DNA of 64,000 nucleotides from CAVZTA01 sp963778025 (GTDB lineage Bacteria > Chloroflexota > Limnocylindria > Limnocylindrales > CSP1-4). This document shows, piece after piece, positions 8,719-17,680 of this stretch (position 1 is its first letter; each line of letters opens with the position of its first letter). The stretch is from assembly GCA_963778025.1 (NCBI GenBank), contig CAVZTA010000019.1, forward strand, positions 434,001 through 498,000, read 5' to 3'. The notes beneath the pieces were generated by a model. It was not told the origin of the DNA, searched no databases, and saw only the letters and a program-made list of their open reading frames with translations. A program made the position numbers and the translations under genes.

Positions 8719-9461
8719 GCGACGCGTACAGTGCGCCGGTGGACGCCAGCCGGATCGCGGACCTCGATGACCTCGCGGTCCTCGCCGAGCCGGTCCGCCG
8801 CGCGCTGTACGAGTACGTCGTCGCCCAGCCGGAGCCGGTCGAGCCGCGACGCGGCGGCGCGGCGCTCGGGATCGGGCGGCCGCTCGCGGTGTTCCACCTC
8901 GACAAGCTGGTCGAGGCAGGCCTCCTGGAGACGTCGTTCCGGCGGCTGTCGGGACGGACGGGACCGGGCGCCGGCCGTCCCGCGAAGCTCTACGGACGCT
9001 CGCTCGCGGGAGCTCCGCGTCAGCCTGCCGGAGCGTCGCTACGACATCGCGGCGCGACTGTTCGCGCGAGGCGCTGGAAGCGGCGGCCCGGGGCGGGACA
9101 CCGGCCTGGGAGGCGATCGACGAGGCCGCCCGACGATACGGCGAGGACCTCGGCCACGAGGCTCGGCTCCGCGCGCGAGGACGCCGATCGCGGGCCCACC
9201 TCTCGACGCCGCCATGACCGTCCTGCACCGAGGCCGGCTTCGAGCCACGGGCCGGCGACGGGCGACCGCATCGTCCTCCGCAACTGCCCGTTCGACGCGC
9301 TCGCACGCACGCATCGCGACCTCACATGCGGGATGAACCAGTCGCTGATGAGCGGGGTCATCCACGGCCTTCGCCTGACCGGGATCACCGCCGATCTCGA
9401 GCCGCGGCCGGGCATGTGCTGCGTGATCTGGCGCGACACTGCGGTGCCCGCGGGTACCTGA
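8715..9461 (+). CDS. HTH transcriptional regulator with Cys-containing C-terminus; several indels
   Basis: It starts at a GTG overlapping the cupredoxin stop. The N-terminal winged helix (LAEPVRRALYEYVVAQPEP, then PLAVFHLDKLVEAGLLE) is ArsR/DeoR-like. The C-terminus reads NCPFDALARTHRDL, C, and GMCCVIW, a set of conserved Cys reminiscent of SufR-type Fe-S or metal-sensing regulators. The middle is broken by four or five single-base slips between about 9000 and 9265. Pieces in other frames (LRVSLPERRYDIAARLFA; AWEAIDEAARRYGEDL; EAGFEP) join into one continuous regulator. The indel density is the highest in the window, so a real pseudogene cannot be excluded. Confidence 0.65.
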   Translation: MSDAYSAPVDASRIADLDDLAVLAEPVRRALYEYVVAQPEPVEPRRGGAALGIGRPLAVFHLDKLVEAGLLETSFRRLSGRTGPGAGRPAKLYGRSLAGAPRQPAGASLRHRGATVRARRWKRRPGAGHRPGRRSTRPPDDTARTSATRLGSAREDADRGPTSRRRHDRPAPRPASSHGPATGDRIVLRNCPFDALARTHRDLTCGMNQSLMSGVIHGLRLTGITADLEPRPGMCCVIWRDTAVPAGT

Positions 9462-9529
9462 CAGGTCCGGGCGGGGTCCGGTGCGATGCTGCGGGGACCC
9501 GCCGGATCGCGCCAGAACGAGGACCACCG

Positions 9530-10036
9530 ATGCCGCACCCGCTGGTCGACCAGCTTCGGTTCACCCGCTCGGAATGGCGCCGCGCGTTGCGCGGGACGCC
9601 GCCCGAGGATGCGCTCCGACGCCTCGGGCCGATGAACAGCATCGGCTGGATCGTCGGCCATCTCGCCTGGCAGGAGCAGCGGTACTGGCTGGCGCGGCGA
9701 CTCGGCGAGCTGGCGGTCCCCGAGCTCGACGAACGCGTCGGGAACGGGCAGCCGGCGTCGACGCCGCCGCTGCCGCGGATGCTCGCGGCGTGGCGGACGG
9801 TGACGACGACCGTCGATCCGTGGCTCGAGACGATCACGGCCGACGAGCTCGAGTCGCTGCTGCCGCCGCCTGGCGCGCGCCGCACGGTCGGCGACTCGAT
9901 CCATCGGGTCACCTACCACTACTGGTTCCACATCGGCGAGATCCTCGCCATCCGCCAGGTGCTGGGCCACACGCGACTGCCCGAGTTCGTGGGTGACGAC
10001 TTCGAGACGAAGGCTCCCTACCGGCCGCCGTCCTGA
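9530..10036 (+). CDS. DinB family protein
   Basis: A 168-aa four-helix-bundle protein. MNSIGWIVGHLAWQEQRYW carries the first metal-ligand His of the DinB/YfiT fold. A further His pair lies in HRVTYHYWFHIGEILAIRQ near the C-terminal end. Members are putative metal-dependent thiol transferases or stress proteins. The 3' end overlaps the convergent ABC ATPase gene by 19 bp. Confidence 0.8.
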   Translation: MPHPLVDQLRFTRSEWRRALRGTPPEDALRRLGPMNSIGWIVGHLAWQEQRYWLARRLGELAVPELDERVGNGQPASTPPLPRMLAAWRTVTTTVDPWLETITADELESLLPPPGARRTVGDSIHRVTYHYWFHIGEILAIRQVLGHTRLPEFVGDDFETKAPYRPPS

Positions 10037-11130
10037 CCACGGCCGACGGACTCCACGGGGCGGACCCGATGGAGGGACCATCCGATGGGTTCGCCGACAC
10101 GCACGCCCGCCGATCCGATCGTCCTGACGGCGACCTCGCCGGCGTCGGTCGCGAGGCGCACGTCGGTGTGCGTGCCGTGGAAGGCGACGTGACTGACACG
10201 TCCCGGCAACGCGCCCCCGAGCGCCGCCCAGTCCGGGCGGACGACGACCCGCCAGCGGTCGCCCGGGCGGGCGTCCGCGGCCGGGCCGCTGTCACCGCCG
10301 GCGACCACCTCGACGACCGCTCGCCCCCCTGCGACATCGAGCTCGACGCGCCCGTCGCCACACGGGGCCACGATCCGCACCTCGACCTCCGCCGCGGGAC
10401 CGGTGAGGCGCGCCGCCCACGCGTCGACCGGCGCGTCGTAGACCTCGCGCGGCAGCCCGACCTGGACGATGCGGCCGTCGCGCATCAGCGCGACGCGGTC
10501 GGCGAGCGCGAGCGCCTCGGTCGTGTCGTGGGTCGCGTACAGGCCCGCGGCCCCAGCGTCGCGCCGTTGCCGGGCGAGGAGCTCCAGGAGCTGCTCGCGA
10601 AGCGGGATGTCGAGGTGCGCGGTGGGCTCGTCGAACAGCTGCACGTGCGCGCCGCGCGCGATCGCCCGCCCGAGCCCGACGCGCTGCTGCTCCCCGCCCG
10701 ACAGCTCCGCGGGACGCCGATCGGCAAGCCCGCCGATGCCCAGGCCATCGAGGATCGCCTGCGCCTCGCGTCGCGCGTCGGCCCGGGACCGGCCGTGCCG
10801 CTGGAGCGGGTACGCGACCGTGTCGAGGGCCGTGAGATGCGGCCACAGCGCGGCGGCCTGGAACACGACGCCGACGTCGCGCCGCTCCGGCGGCTCGAGC
10901 CGACGCTCGTCCGCCACGAGTCGGCCGCCCAGCGAGATCGACCCGGCCTCGACCGGCAGGAAGCCCGCGATCGCCGAGAGCAGCGTGGTCTTGCCCGAGC
11001 CGGACGGCCCGAGCAGCGCCAGCATCTCCCCGGGAGCCACGGCGAGATCCAGCCCATCGAGGACGAGCATCGAGCCGTAGCCGACGCGGATCGCGCGGCA
11101 CTCGACGGCCGGGACGGCGTCTCCGGTCAC
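10018..11130 (-). CDS. Fe(III)-type ABC transporter ATP-binding protein
   Basis: About 370 aa, cytoplasmic. Walker A is LLGPSGSGKTTL, the signature is ELSGGEQQRVGLGRA and Walker B is LFDEPTAHLD, with the usual ATHDTTEALALADR H-loop. A C-terminal TOBE-like regulatory beta domain follows (VVVRPDWAALGG). The FbpC/PotA-like architecture matches the iron-type permease and binding protein upstream. The GTG start overlaps the permease stop by 4 bp. The same frame continues upstream into the permease only because of a frameshift there. Confidence 0.85.
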   Translation of the reverse strand: MTGDAVPAVECRAIRVGYGSMLVLDGLDLAVAPGEMLALLGPSGSGKTTLLSAIAGFLPVEAGSISLGGRLVADERRLEPPERRDVGVVFQAAALWPHLTALDTVAYPLQRHGRSRADARREAQAILDGLGIGGLADRRPAELSGGEQQRVGLGRAIARGAHVQLFDEPTAHLDIPLREQLLELLARQRRDAGAAGLYATHDTTEALALADRVALMRDGRIVQVGLPREVYDAPVDAWAARLTGPAAEVEVRIVAPCGDGRVELDVAGGRAVVEVVAGGDSGPAADARPGDRWRVVVRPDWAALGGALPGRVSHVAFHGTHTDVRLATDAGEVAVRTIGSAGVRVGEPIGWSLHRVRPVESVGRGQDGGR

Positions 11131-12787
11131 GCTCGTCGCCGGGTCCACAGCGCCAGCGGGATCGCGGCGAGGCCCACGAGCCCGGTGAGCAGCACGGCGA
11201 GCGCGGCGGTGACCGTCGGGTCGCCCAGCTGCTGGACGTTCAGGACGACGACGGCGAGGGTCGCCGTCTGCGAGCCGTAGAGCAGGCTCGACATCGTCAG
11301 CTCGTGGAGCGCGAAGACGAACACCACGAGCCACGCCGCGACCAGCGACGGCCGCAGGAGCGGCGCCGCCACCGACCGCATGGCGTCCCAGGGGCCGGCG
11401 CCGCTCGCCCGGGCGGCTCGCAGCAGCTCCGGGGGCAGGCGCTCCAGCGACCCGGCCACCTGCCGATGCCCGAGCGCCCAGAACTTCGCCACGTACGCCA
11501 CGAGGATGAGCAGCAACGTGTCCCGCAGCGGTCCGCCGAACGCGAGCAGCATCGCCACGGCGAGCGCCGAGCCAGGGCACCGCGAACCCCAGCGCCACGA
11601 CGGTCCCGAGGCCGCGCACCCGGCCGCGCGTCGCGACCGCCCCCAGCGACCCGATGATCGACACGACCGTCGCCGCTGCCGTCGCCAGGACGAGGCTGTT
11701 CACCAGCCCCTCGCGGAACCGTGCGTCGAGCGCCGCCTGGAAGTTCGCGAGCGTCCAGTTCGCCGGCACCGGCGCCAGCCCCGCGGCCTTCGTCAGTGCC
11801 TGGAGGACGAGCGCGACCAGCGGCACGCCGACGAACAGCACGAGCAGTCCGCCCATCACCAGCGTGACGAGCCACCGGCCCCGCCCCCGCCCCGCCGAGC
11901 CGGCCGCGGCCCCCGTCCGCGACGCCGACCGACCCGCAAGCAGCGCATCGGCTGCCCCGACGACGGCCACCGCGAGCACGACGAGCGTGAGCGCCAGGGT
12001 GATCGCACGGACGAACGCCACGGGCGAGGCCGACAGCGCGAAGTCCTGGTAGAGGCGCGTCGTGATCGTCGCGAACCCGGCCGGCGTGCCCAAGCACGGA
12101 CGGCACGCCGAACGCGTTGACCGCGAACACGAACACCACGACAGACGCCGACAGCAGCGCCGGTCGCAAGAGCGGGAGCGTCACCGACCGCAGCACGTCC
12201 CATGGACCGGCGCCGCTCGCCCGGGCGGCCCGCTCCGCATCGGGCTCGACGCGGCTCGCCAGCGCTCCCGCGACGATCAGCCACACGAGGGGCGTCGCCG
12301 CGACGGTCAGGACGAGCACGATGCCCAGCGGCCCGTACAGCCCCGGGACCTGGAGCCCCAGCCATCGGTCGAGCAACCCCCGCGGCCCGAATGCCCGTGC
12401 CCAGCCGTAGGCGTTCACGAACGGCGGCACGAGCAGCGCCGCGAGGATCCCGAGGCGCAGCCACTGCGCCCCGGGCACGCCAAGCCGTTCGGTGACGAGC
12501 GCCGCCGCCGTGCCCAGCACGACCGCCAGGACGGCGACGGCCGCGGACGTCCACGCGCTGGCGACGATGGCCGAGAGGACGGGTGGGCTCAGCACCGTCG
12601 CGACGAGCGTCGCGACCCCCGACTCGAGCGCCACGCCCGCCAGCCGCGCGACCGGCAGCGCGATGAGGATCGCCACCAGCGCCGCGGTCGCCAGCCGTGC
12701 GAGGACGACCCCGTCCGGCCGGCGGCGCGCGCGGATCGCGCTGCCGGCGACCGCCGCCGGTGCGACGACGCGGCCCGGTGACGTCAC
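11127..12787 (-). CDS. Fe(III)-type ABC transporter permease (FbpB-like), two frameshifts
   Basis: A fused permease with two binding-protein-dependent transport modules. The first module ends with an EAA-like loop (ERAARASGAGPWDVLRSVTLP) and the second repeats it almost exactly (RAARASGAGPWDAMRSVAAP). That is typical of the 500-550 aa FbpB/ThiP architecture with about 12 helices. Reading frame is lost near 12095 and near 11570 and regained in other frames, giving three pieces that join smoothly. GTG start at 12787, directly after the binding-protein stop. Confidence 0.8.
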
Positions 12788-12793
12788 GGCGGA

Positions 12794-13891
12794 TCAGCCA
12801 CCGAACACGGCCCGGTAGTCGGTGAGCAGCTCGTCCTGCTTGCCGAACAGGGCGGCCCAGTCGGGCTTCACCTGCGGCCCTTCGGGCGCCGGCCCGCCGG
12901 CGCCGTCCCTGACCGGCTCCCAGCCGGTGGTGCCGATCGCCGCCTGACCCTCGGGCGAGAGCACGAAGTCGACGAACGACTCTGCCGCGCTCGGGTTCTC
13001 GCTGGACTTCACGACGGCGATCGGGCTGTAGATCGCGATCGCTCCGCCGGTCGGCCAGACGAGCGCGACGGGTGAGCCCTTGCCGGCGGCCGTTCGCGCC
13101 GAGTTGTCGAGCGTCATCCCGGCCTTGAACCGGCCCTCGGCGACGCCGGTCGTCACGTCGTCGGGCGCTTTCACCTGGACGGCGCCATTCGCCTTGAGTG
13201 CCTGGTAGAAGTCCATGCCGAACTCGGGGGACTCGGTGAAGTAGCCGAGCGCCCCGAAGGCGGAGCCTGCGAACCCCGGATCGGGGATGGCGACGGCGTC
13301 CTTGTACGCCGGGTCGAGGAGGTCCTTCCACGTCGCCGGCCCGGGCGTCAGGTCCGAGCCCTTGACCATGACCATGTTCAGGAGTCGGGTGCCCCAGTAC
13401 CCGTCACCGACGTAGCCGGGGTCGAGATCGGCGGCCTGCGACGGCGTCCAGTCGGCGAGGAGCCCCTGGCTGGCATAGCCCTGGATCGACAGCGGGTCGG
13501 TCATCCAGAACACGTCGCCGCCGATCTTCCCGGCCCGCTGCTCGGCGGCGATGCGACCGGCGAGCTCGCCCGTCGGGGCGCGGAAGACGTCGACGGAGAC
13601 CTCTGGGTGCACGGCCTCGTAGGCGGCGACGACCGCGTCGATCGTGTTCTGGGTCACCGAGGCGTACAGGTGGACGGTGCCGCTCGGCGCGGCGGACGCG
13701 GCGGTCGTGGGTGCCGCGCTGGGCGAGGTCGCAGCGCTCGCCGACGGGGCGGTCACGACCGCCGTCGGGGCCGAGGACGCTGCGGGCGCGGCACACGCTG
13801 CAAGGAACAGTGTCACGACCGCGAAGAGCGGTCCCGGATGGCGGCGCGACGCCGCCGACCAGCCGGCCGCAGCCGGCGAACGAGTGGCCAT
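12794..13891 (-). CDS. Fe(III)-type ABC transporter substrate-binding lipoprotein
   Basis: A 365-aa extracellular solute-binding protein. The signal peptide ends FLAACAAP (lipobox Cys about residue 33), followed by an Ala/Ser/Pro/Thr-rich tether to about residue 70. The mature part opens TVHLYASVTQNTIDAVVAAYE, the class of ferric-ion binding proteins (FbpA/AfuA-like). It is first in a three-gene importer operon. Iron specificity is a family-level inference; related proteins bind 2-aminoethylphosphonate or thiamine. Its neighbourhood to an iron-rich hydrogenase operon would fit iron. Confidence 0.8.
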   Translation of the reverse strand: MATRSPAAAGWSAASRRHPGPLFAVVTLFLAACAAPAASSAPTAVVTAPSASAATSPSAAPTTAASAAPSGTVHLYASVTQNTIDAVVAAYEAVHPEVSVDVFRAPTGELAGRIAAEQRAGKIGGDVFWMTDPLSIQGYASQGLLADWTPSQAADLDPGYVGDGYWGTRLLNMVMVKGSDLTPGPATWKDLLDPAYKDAVAIPDPGFAGSAFGALGYFTESPEFGMDFYQALKANGAVQVKAPDDVTTGVAEGRFKAGMTLDNSARTAAGKGSPVALVWPTGGAIAIYSPIAVVKSSENPSAAESFVDFVLSPEGQAAIGTTGWEPVRDGAGGPAPEGPQVKPDWAALFGKQDELLTDYRAVFGG

Positions 13892-14064
13892 CGATGCGCT
13901 CCTTGGTGCCAGCGGACGTCATCGGGCCGCCCGTGGCGACCCGGCGTCCACGCTCGCGTGGGCGCGAGAGCCTGCGCGACGCGATCGACTCCTTTCCGAT
14001 CGCCCGGCGCGTCACCGGGCTCAGCGCCGCCGCACGCGGGCGGCGCGACTGCTGTGGACGGTCC

Positions 14065-14931
14065 TCAGCCGATGGCGGCGCGCGGGCCGCTGTGGACGAC
14101 GTGGCGGTTCGTGATGTCGAACTGGTGCAGGGTCGAGCGCTGGATGAGGTGCAACTGACGCCGGCTCAACCGGTCGCACACCCAGCCCCAGTGGAGCGAG
14201 ACCCATTCGCCGGGCCGGAACGGCTCCAGGAAGCCGACGCCGTCGACGGACCGGCGCGCGGTCTCCAGCCGCCGGTCCCCGAGTCCGATGTCGATGCCGT
14301 CGTACGTCAGCGGGCGGCTCAGGACGGTGACCTGGTCGCCTTCGGTCGAGACGACCTGGCCCCAGCGGATCCGGCACTTGTCGAGATGCTCGAGCGGCGT
14401 GCCGGCGCGTCCGGTCCGCAGGAGCCCGACCCAGGGATAGACGCCGAACACGTGGAACGCGTGATTCGGGACGGCACCTTCGGGGATCGCCTCGGCGAGG
14501 TAGCCCCAGTCGCGGCCGGCGCGCCGGCGGAAGCGGTCCAGGAGCGAATCTCCGAACCGCGTCATGTCGATGGTGTCGAGGAGCGGCCCGCCCAGCCAGT
14601 ACGCCTCGACGACGCGCCGGTCGAGCGGCGAGCGGATGCCCGTCGCGCCGGCGATGAACTCGAGGTACGGCCACGCGCCGGCGAACCCCTGGGCAAGCTG
14701 GACGAGGCCAGGGTCGATCGTCCGGTCGGCGCCGTAGTGGAGCAGGGCCTGGTGGTCGGCGGGACCGCAGTAGCCCAGCTCGTTGGGCGGGTAGGCGTAC
14801 CGCGCGAAGAGGATCGCGCCGGTCGTGAGGATCTCGGGACCTTCGTCCTCGGGCGTCGGGAGCGGGGCGAGTCCGCCCGGCGGGGCCGCGGACGGTTCGA
14901 CGCGCGCTTCGAGCACCGGCGACGGGTTCAT
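14065..14931 (-). CDS. DUF6390 family hydrogenase-associated protein
   Basis: A 288-aa soluble protein that is the last gene of the hydrogenase operon. It starts inside the hypC stop (ATGA). Recognisable wording is ILFARYAYPPNELGYCGPADHQALL near residue 40, HAFHVFGVYPWVGLLR and SLHWGWVCDRLS. Homologues occur with group 1h hydrogenase genes. It may assist cofactor assembly or small-subunit handling, but no function is established. Several Cys and His are present without a classical motif. Confidence 0.7.
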   Translation of the reverse strand: MNPSPVLEARVEPSAAPPGGLAPLPTPEDEGPEILTTGAILFARYAYPPNELGYCGPADHQALLHYGADRTIDPGLVQLAQGFAGAWPYLEFIAGATGIRSPLDRRVVEAYWLGGPLLDTIDMTRFGDSLLDRFRRRAGRDWGYLAEAIPEGAVPNHAFHVFGVYPWVGLLRTGRAGTPLEHLDKCRIRWGQVVSTEGDQVTVLSRPLTYDGIDIGLGDRRLETARRSVDGVGFLEPFRPGEWVSLHWGWVCDRLSRRQLHLIQRSTLHQFDITNRHVVHSGPRAAIG

Positions 14932-15230
14932 GCGGTCGCCTCCTCCGGGCGCAGCACGACGGCAGGATCCTCGTCGAGCCAGCCGGCATAGGCGTCGTCG
15001 GGCGTCCCCTCACCCAGCACGTTGAGCGTCGACCTCGCCTCGTCGACCTCCGCCTCGGTCATCTTCTGGAGCGCGAACCCGAGGTGGATGAGGATCCAGT
15101 CGCCAGGCGTCGCGGGATCGTCCTCGAGCAGCGCGAGGTTGATGTCGCGGACGACGCCCTCCACGTCCACCCGGGCGATGTCCGGGTGCTCGGTGAGCTC
15201 GACGACGCGACCGGGGATGCCGAGGCACAT
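14928..15230 (-). CDS. hypC: Hydrogenase assembly chaperone HypC/HupF
   Basis: A 100-aa OB-fold chaperone beginning MCLGIPGRVVEL. Cys2 is the residue that carries the Fe(CN)2CO unit with HypD and hands it to the large subunit. GDWILIHLGFALQKM is the second family signature. Its C-terminal 25 residues extend beyond the usual 75-90 aa. It overlaps DUF6390 by 4 bp and follows hypA by 10 bp. The partner maturases HypB, D, E and F are not in the window. Confidence 0.9.
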   Translation of the reverse strand: MCLGIPGRVVELTEHPDIARVDVEGVVRDINLALLEDDPATPGDWILIHLGFALQKMTEAEVDEARSTLNVLGEGTPDDAYAGWLDEDPAVVLRPEEATA

Positions 15231-15240
15231 CGGTCCGCCC

Positions 15241-15606
15241 TCAGTCCGCCGGTCCAGCCGCGGCGGCGGCCGGCTCGCGGTACTCGATCGATTCGAGGAG
15301 CAGCTCGTCGCCGCCGGCGGAGGCCAGGGACGTCCCGCCGCAGCCGGCGCAGATGAGGACCATCTCGTCGCCCGCCTCGGTGCGGCCGCACGTGCGGCAC
15401 GTGCTGGTGACCGGGACCTGGACCAGCTCGAGCTGCGCGCCCTCCAGCGGCGTCCCCATCACCACCATCTCGAAGGCCTGCTGCATCGGCCCGTCGTACG
15501 CCCGGTGGAGCGTCCCGATGCGCACCTTCACGCGCGCCACCGGCCGATCGCCCGCGCGTCGCTGGACGGTATCGACGATGCCCTCGACCAGGCCGAACTC
15601 GTGCAT
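15241..15606 (-). CDS. hypA: Hydrogenase nickel incorporation protein HypA/HybF
   Basis: A 121-aa Ni chaperone. The N-terminus MHEFGLVEGIV includes the nickel-binding Met-His-Glu. The zinc site is CRTCGRTEAGDEMVLICAGC, two CxxC pairs. It delivers Ni to the hydrogenase large subunit together with HypB, which is not in this window. The start lies 8 bp after the 34-aa upstream gene. Confidence 0.9.
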   Translation of the reverse strand: MHEFGLVEGIVDTVQRRAGDRPVARVKVRIGTLHRAYDGPMQQAFEMVVMGTPLEGAQLELVQVPVTSTCRTCGRTEAGDEMVLICAGCGGTSLASAGGDELLLESIEYREPAAAAAGPAD

Positions 15607-15614
15607 GGCCGTCC

Positions 15615-15719
15615 CTACATCTGGCGCATGCGGAGGTAGCGCGCGACGTCGGGGCCGGTCAGGTACGCGACCGCCCCGATGAGCGCGAGCAGGGCGAGGA
15701 GCAACAGTCGGACGATCAC
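15615..15719 (-). CDS. Very small single-TM protein, DUF6893-like
   Basis: A 34-aa peptide with one hydrophobic helix (LLLLALLALIGAVAYL) and a basic tail (ARYLRMRQM). It starts with GTG inside the stop of the protease gene (GTGA) and ends 8 bp before hypA, so it is a coupled gene rather than spacer. Small proteins of this type, which I recall as DUF6893, sit in the same place in other high-affinity hydrogenase operons. It may anchor or stabilise the hydrogenase at the membrane; this is inference. Confidence 0.6.
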   Translation of the reverse strand: MIVRLLLLALLALIGAVAYLTGPDVARYLRMRQM

Positions 15720-16232
15720 GCGATGCCTGTCCTTTCCAGTGGCCCGACGAGCGCCGGGGCCTTGAACCGTGATGCCTGGTCGTCGGTGAGGAGATCGAGC
15801 ACGAGCTCGACGGCGGGATCGACGGCCGCCTCCACCGCGGGCGAGAGGCCCATCGCCTCCTCGGTGGTGGCGGGCTCACAGCCGACGATGAGCGTGGGGA
15901 CGGGCTGGCCACCGATCGTCGCGAGGTAGTCGAACACCGCCAGTGGGTGCATCCCGTGGGCGTCGGGCAGCGCCCCTGACGCAGGGATGGCGTCGGGGCG
16001 CAGGACGGAGAGCGTGCCCGGGGGCTCGCCGCGCGGCAGCGCGTCGATGAGGACGAGCCGGTCCCAGGCGTCGAGCAGCTCGTATGCGAGGTGGATCCCG
16101 CCGATGCCGAAGTCGCGAGCGGTGACGCCGTCGGGCAGCTCGCGGTCCGGCGAGCCGGCGGATGACCTCGCAGCCGAAGCCGTCGTCGCCCAGGAAGATG
16201 TCGCCGACGCCGGCGACGAGCGTCCGGGTCAT
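15716..16232 (-). CDS. Hydrogenase maturation protease, one frameshift
   Basis: A HyaD/HycI-type endopeptidase that trims the large-subunit C-terminus after nickel insertion. The start MTRTLVAGVGDIFLGDDGFG shows the family GxGN(D)xxxxDDGxG motif with an acidic metal ligand. Frame changes near 16147 and then reads ELPDGVTARDFGIGGIHLAY, with later acidic LVLIDALPRGEPPG and HGMHPL containing the other conserved Asp and His. Combined length about 172 aa, normal for the family. Overlaps its neighbours by 4 bp on both sides. Confidence 0.85.
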
Positions 16233-17680
16233 CGTCCCGCGTCCGCCGCGGCGGGCACGGGCAGCCGCAACTCGTCGGGCGTGAAGTAGAAGTAGCGGCC
16301 GGCCTCGCGATGGAGGTCGGTCGCGGGGTCGTCGGGGAGCGTGACCGCGACGTGGACGTCGTCGTCGACCGTCTCGAAGATGGCCTCGACGGTCGCGAGG
16401 CGACCACGGAGGAAGAAGTCGAACGCGTCGGCGCGGCGGGTCGGCTGCAGGCGGACCACGGAGCCCTTCGACACGGGGACACCGTCGATGAGGACCGTCG
16501 CGAGCTCGGGCGCCACGCGTGCCTCGGGCTCCCAGACGGACACTGGGAGCGGGCCGTCAGGCGGGGTCGTCCAGGTCGGGAACACGGGCTCGTCGGGCGC
16601 GCGCTCGACGTCGCGGTCCACCTCGTGATCGCCGCCCGGCGCGCGCAGGTACCGGATCGCCCCGTGGAGGCGATCGAGAAGCTCGGGCGGCATCGAGTCC
16701 GCCGCGTCGACGATCGCGCGGGCGCGCAGGTCGGTCGCGCGCGCGGCGGCCTTCTCCTCGTCCGTCAGGGTCATGATCCGCAGGGTCAGGATCTCGTCGA
16801 TCTCGGTCCCGTCGAACAGGTCGCCCTGGCTCTCCGGCGCGATGGCCGGGTGGTCGGCCAGGATGATCGGCGAGCTCAGGACGAGGTCCCGCCGACCTTC
16901 CTCTCCCGCAAGCACCGGCCATGTGTGGTCGTTGTGGCAGCGGCGCACGACGTCCTGTGCCACGGGATCGTCGCCGGGATCGGTGAGCGAGATGAAGGCG
17001 CCGTCGCGGACGGCGAGCAGCGTGTGGCAGCCCAGGAGCGCCTGCCGCAGGGCGATGTCGCGCGTCGCCGCCGCGCCGGCGACCGGTGTCCGGTTCTCGA
17101 CGACGATCCGCAGCCGGACGGATCGCCCCGACGGCTCGGTCGTCCAGTGGATCACGCCCTCGATCGGCCAGCGGGTCCGGACGACCCGCCCCGTGATCGC
17201 GCCGGCGCTGTCGTGCACGTGCTCGACCTCGCGCGCGCCGGCCAGCGTGAACGGGTACTCGCCTCCGTCGGGCGCATCGACCGCCAGCGCGATGGGCGGC
17301 AGGTCGATGACCGCCTCCACGGCCTCGTCCCAGGGCACCAGCTCCTCGCCGTCGAGGACGATCCGCGCCGCCGGCCGGAAGCCGCCGACCGCGTCGACGT
17401 CCGCGACCTCCACGGCGCGTGCCTGCAGCTGGAGCGCGCGCACGCGGACCTCGACCCGGGGCGTCATCGGCCGGCCATCCGCGCCCGTGGTCAGCTCGAT
17501 CGGCAGCTCGGTCTGCTGCGTCCACGTCTCCGACCCGTCACCGAGCGCGAACGCACGCGGCATCACGACGCCGAACTGGAACCGCACGCGGTCCTTCGAC
17601 GAGCCCGCGCGGTACGGGTAGAGCAGGTAGCCCTCGTAGAGCACCGCGTCGGCGATCCGCTGGACGGCCTCGAACGTCAT
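16229..17680 (-). CDS. Uncharacterised 483-aa hydrogenase-operon protein
   Basis: An intact, soluble protein with no signal peptide, TM helix or metal motif I can name. The first half is beta-rich (YPYRAGSSKDRVRFQFGVVMP). RQALLGCHTLLAV, then RRCHNDHTWPVL, give isolated Cys/His. A helical middle segment (TLTDEEKAAARATDLRARAIV) is followed by a C-terminal domain rich in acidic strands. Both ends overlap neighbours by 4 bp, so it is fully embedded in the hydrogenase operon. I recognise it only by context: such operons carry a protein of this size between the maturation protease and DUF6084. A role in assembly is inference. Confidence 0.7.
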   Translation of the reverse strand: MTFEAVQRIADAVLYEGYLLYPYRAGSSKDRVRFQFGVVMPRAFALGDGSETWTQQTELPIELTTGADGRPMTPRVEVRVRALQLQARAVEVADVDAVGGFRPAARIVLDGEELVPWDEAVEAVIDLPPIALAVDAPDGGEYPFTLAGAREVEHVHDSAGAITGRVVRTRWPIEGVIHWTTEPSGRSVRLRIVVENRTPVAGAAATRDIALRQALLGCHTLLAVRDGAFISLTDPGDDPVAQDVVRRCHNDHTWPVLAGEEGRRDLVLSSPIILADHPAIAPESQGDLFDGTEIDEILTLRIMTLTDEEKAAARATDLRARAIVDAADSMPPELLDRLHGAIRYLRAPGGDHEVDRDVERAPDEPVFPTWTTPPDGPLPVSVWEPEARVAPELATVLIDGVPVSKGSVVRLQPTRRADAFDFFLRGRLATVEAIFETVDDDVHVAVTLPDDPATDLHREAGRYFYFTPDELRLPVPAAADAGR

